A DNA stretch of 38,940 nucleotides, from the NCBI GenBank assembly GCA_015660855.1, contig JACSDG010000036.1:1-38940 (forward strand), read 5' to 3'. Both the position numbers and the translations under genes were made by a program. Below are positions 36,648 through 38,940 of the stretch, piece by piece. The notes under the pieces were generated by a model. It made no database searches and was not told the DNA's origin. It worked only from the letters and a program-made list of their open reading frames with translations. Numbering within the stretch: the stretch's first letter is position 1; each line of letters opens with the position of its first letter. The stretch is from Magnetococcales bacterium (lineage in GTDB: Bacteria > Pseudomonadota > Magnetococcia > Magnetococcales > UBA8363).

Positions 36648-38940
36648 CTACCAACCAATCATTTCCAGGTTGTCAAACTCGATCAGCGTGCCATCTTCCA
36701 AAGTGATGGTGCCTGAGGCGTTGGCATTATCAAACCGGATCTGCTGACTGGCCTCATCGATGCTGTAGCTGAAGTCCGTCTGCAAAGTCCAGTTGCCCTC
36801 GGGATTGGTAGCACTGACCGGCCCACCCCCCACATCCTCCAGGTGAATGGCATCCACCCAACCGTCACCATCTCCGCCATTAACCTTGTCGCGCCCCTGA
36901 TCGTTGCCAATGATGAACAGGTCGTTACCGTCACCACCATCCATCTGGTCGTTACCCGCACCGCCACCAATGACATCGTCACCCGCCATACCCGCAATCA
37001 CATCGTCACCCGCACCGGAGCTGATGACATCATGACCATCGCTGCCGGTCACATGTTGATTCTGCGCCACCTCCTCCTGGGGTTCCGGAACGGCAGGGAG
37101 TGAAAACACCAACTCGCCACCGTTGTTAATCTTGACATGATCGTCCCTGACAACCCCCTTGGTCAGATCCCCATCCCTCTCCGCCTCCAGGGCGACACCA
37201 TTAACTTCGATGAGGTCCACCAGAATGTGCGAATTGGCATGCACCGGTTGGATTTGAATATCATGTGCCTTGTCCGGAGACAGATTCAGGTTGTCAATCG
37301 TGATCGTATCCCATTGGCCACCGCTAGGATTGTGCGCCACGTCGGTCGTATAGTGTCCCACCGTCTCCCCATCCACGACCAGAATGAATTCACCATCATT
37401 GCCCCGTCCGCCTTTGGCAACGCGAAGTTCCAGGACATCCTCCCCGGTCCCAACCACGGAACCCTGGTCGTCACCACCATGCCCGCCCCGGTGACCCGAA
37501 CGACTGCCACCCTTGGAACCACCCTTGGAACCACGAACCTCCCAGTCCACCGTCAGCGTCCCTTCGGACACCCGCACGCTGTCACCATCCCTGGTCGACA
37601 CCTGAACCCCAAGCTGGAACCCCGGTTCGGCATGCTCCGGCGGGATAATCCCCAGGTTGGGAACGCTCCAGGCGATGACATCGCCCGCCGCATTATGGGC
37701 CGCTGGTGCCAAAAACTCCGCACCGATAACCCAACTGTGACCATCCGCCCCCGGAGTACCCATGTTCAAAACCGCCCCTGCGGGGACACCCGTGATCACA
37801 ATCCCCCCGGACAGCGATTCCGATCCATCCGTATCCTCCAGGTTGATCTGGAGTCCCAAAGGAACAACGTCATCGTCCCCTCCCTTGGAACCGCCATGAC
37901 GATCACTCCCTTTGCTGGAAGAATCATGATGATCACTACCCTTCCCGGAACCACCTTGGTGATCATCACCCTTTTTGGAACCACCCTTCTTGGAACCACC
38001 CTTCTTGGAACCACCCTTCGTGGAACCACCGTGGTGACCATAACCGCCACTGCCGGAACCGGCACCGCTGCGACTCGGATCATCGACCACGGGGACAGGA
38101 TCGGGGACGCTGAAGGAAACGGCGTCGGCCTGGGGGTCAACCACGACATCCATCTGCCCTTCGGTCACCCGTGCCTGATCACCGTCCATGGTAACCAGAC
38201 GAACCCCGATGGAAAAATCAACATCGCTATTCGCCGGCGGGGTCACGGTCAGGTTGGGCACTTCCCATGCCACGGGATCCCCGGCGGCATTGTGGGCAGT
38301 GACTACCAGATCCTCCTGGGAAATCACCCAGGTATGACCCGGACCGGCCTGCCCCACACTCAAAGTGGCCCCTTCGGGAACATCGGTCAGCACCACATGG
38401 CCCGACAACCTTTCGGAACCATCCTGGTCCTGGAGAGAAAAGGACAGATCCAGGGGAATGGCCTGATCTTCGTCACCCCTCGCCGAAGGCAGGACCAGAT
38501 CAGCCGCATCGGCAACCGCCGCGACAGCGACATCCAAACGACTTTCCACCGTGGCCAGATCGGCACCATCCTGCACCGTCACACGAACGCCCAGGCTGAA
38601 ATCATCACCCGAATTTTCGGGAGGGGTCACCGTCAGTCCCGGAATATTCCATGCCACCGGGTCGCCCTGGGCATTGACCTCAAGGACCGCCAGGCTTTCC
38701 GCAGGGATGATCCAGGTATGGTCCGCACCAGCCACCCCCAGGCTCAAAGTCGCCCCATCCGGCACATCGGTGATGACAATTTGGCCCTGGATAGACTCGG
38801 AACCATCCTGGTCGCCCAGGGAAATACGCACATCCAAAGGAATGGCGGTATCTTCCCGACCGGCGGCAGAAGCCAATACCAATTCAGGGGCATCGGCATC
38901 GGGAGACACATCCACATGGATGGTACCCATCACGGACGAC
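36648..38940 (-). CDS. RTX-type repeat protein, C-terminal part (5' end beyond the window)
   Basis: At least 761 residues, open at the window edge. Three 110-130-residue beta-domain repeats share a core DQDGSES..G..ITDVPDGATLS, TWVI and VAW.VPNLTVTPP (residues about 14-135, 142-265, 276-466). The third is interrupted by a Gly/Ser/Lys/His low-complexity linker (285-352) at the loop after its first strand. A second linker (467-490) leads to a beta-rich domain (498-613) resembling the calcium-dependent xylan-binding CBM (FILVVDGETVGHYTTDV, VDLIEVNGV). Residues 630-690 hold RTX nonapeptides (GGAGNDQMDGGDGNDLF). The final 70 residues resemble a type I secretion signal region. Predicted secreted, Ca-binding surface adhesin. 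Secretion genes are not in the window. Confidence 0.85.
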   Translation of the reverse strand, partial: SSVMGTIHVDVSPDADAPELVLASAAGREDTAIPLDVRISLGDQDGSESIQGQIVITDVPDGATLSLGVAGADHTWIIPAESLAVLEVNAQGDPVAWNIPGLTVTPPENSGDDFSLGVRVTVQDGADLATVESRLDVAVAAVADAADLVLPSARGDEDQAIPLDLSFSLQDQDGSERLSGHVVLTDVPEGATLSVGQAGPGHTWVISQEDLVVTAHNAAGDPVAWEVPNLTVTPPANSDVDFSIGVRLVTMDGDQARVTEGQMDVVVDPQADAVSFSVPDPVPVVDDPSRSGAGSGSGGYGHHGGSTKGGSKKGGSKKGGSKKGDDHQGGSGKGSDHHDSSSKGSDRHGGSKGGDDDVVPLGLQINLEDTDGSESLSGGIVITGVPAGAVLNMGTPGADGHSWVIGAEFLAPAAHNAAGDVIAWSVPNLGIIPPEHAEPGFQLGVQVSTRDGDSVRVSEGTLTVDWEVRGSKGGSKGGSRSGHRGGHGGDDQGSVVGTGEDVLELRVAKGGRGNDGEFILVVDGETVGHYTTDVAHNPSGGQWDTITIDNLNLSPDKAHDIQIQPVHANSHILVDLIEVNGVALEAERDGDLTKGVVRDDHVKINNGGELVFSLPAVPEPQEEVAQNQHVTGSDGHDVISSGAGDDVIAGMAGDDVIGGGAGNDQMDGGDGNDLFIIGNDQGRDKVNGGDGDGWVDAIHLEDVGGGPVSATNPEGNWTLQTDFSYSIDEASQQIRFDNANASGTITLEDGTLIEFDNLEMIGW
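37971..38030 (-). repeat. 15-bp tandem repeat in the Lys-Gly-Ser linker
   Basis: Four units of a 15-bp pattern (CTTCTTGGAACCACC on the plus strand, one to two changes per copy) encode GGSKK/GGSTK. Its length can vary by slippage without breaking the frame. Confidence 0.85.

Overview
The window is a 39-kb piece of a Gram-negative, probably motile, proteobacterial chromosome of moderate GC content. Evidence for the lifestyle: a lipobox lipoprotein, periplasmic proteins, a methyl-accepting chemotaxis protein, a CheV-type adaptor, a PilZ protein, a type I-secreted RTX-type surface protein, and HslVU and Bpt of proteobacterial type. The gene mix and the G-rich intergenic repeats would fit an early-branching alphaproteobacterium such as the magnetotactic cocci (Magnetococcia), but no magnetosome gene is present, so that placement is only a guess.

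Layout. 1-3.7 kb: a damaged rlmD (23S rRNA m5U methyltransferase), an orphan periplasmic ligand-binding protein whose start codon lies inside a perfect 17-bp hairpin, and a DUF1640-type coiled-coil protein. 3.7-8.3 kb (minus strand): a sigma-70-family factor with an unassigned C-terminal extension, then a copper module of a Met/Gly-rich Spy-like periplasmic protein and the CopA P-type ATPase. 8.6-10.1 kb: a stand-alone receiver and a PilZ-like protein. 10.2-10.9 kb: a BrnT/BrnA toxin-antitoxin pair in which brnT carries a +1 frameshift. 11.0-12.3 kb: a nitroreductase with two small unknown genes. 12.4-16.7 kb: a YqaA-like membrane protein, PPi-type phosphofructokinase with a clear terminator, two small unknown genes separated by repeat-rich intergenic DNA, an orphan ParA and tRNA-Leu(UAG).

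16.7-24.4 kb (minus strand) holds a complete late biotin pathway, bioF-bioH-bioC-bioB-lipoprotein-bioD-cheV-bioA, read from one promoter whose -10 box abuts a 13-bp inverted repeat of BirA-operator type. bioF/bioH, bioH/bioC and lipoprotein/bioD overlap by ATGA, so they are probably translationally coupled. A cheV-type gene and a lipoprotein gene inside a biotin operon are unexpected. 24.5-27.1 kb: bpt, then divergent hslV-hslU; hslV has lost about 33 internal codons in frame. 27.2-29.4 kb: an MCP with a terminator. 29.5-32.2 kb (minus strand): a two-TM protein, DUF3301, cysC, a DUF465-like gene and rnhA. 32.3-36.6 kb: a sugar-nucleotide epimerase, a membrane sensor with a CXXCH haem-c motif, HAMP and no recognisable output domain, and a TPR gene broken at an A-run. 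36.6-38.9 kb: the C-terminal part of a repeat/RTX protein running off the window.

A theme is lesions: rlmD, brnT, hslV and the TPR gene each differ from an intact frame or family length. They may be true decay or assembly/sequencing errors; read-level checking is needed. The best candidates for new biology are the sigma factor extension, the haem sensor/TPR pair, the biotin operon containing cheV, and the dispersed intergenic repeats.
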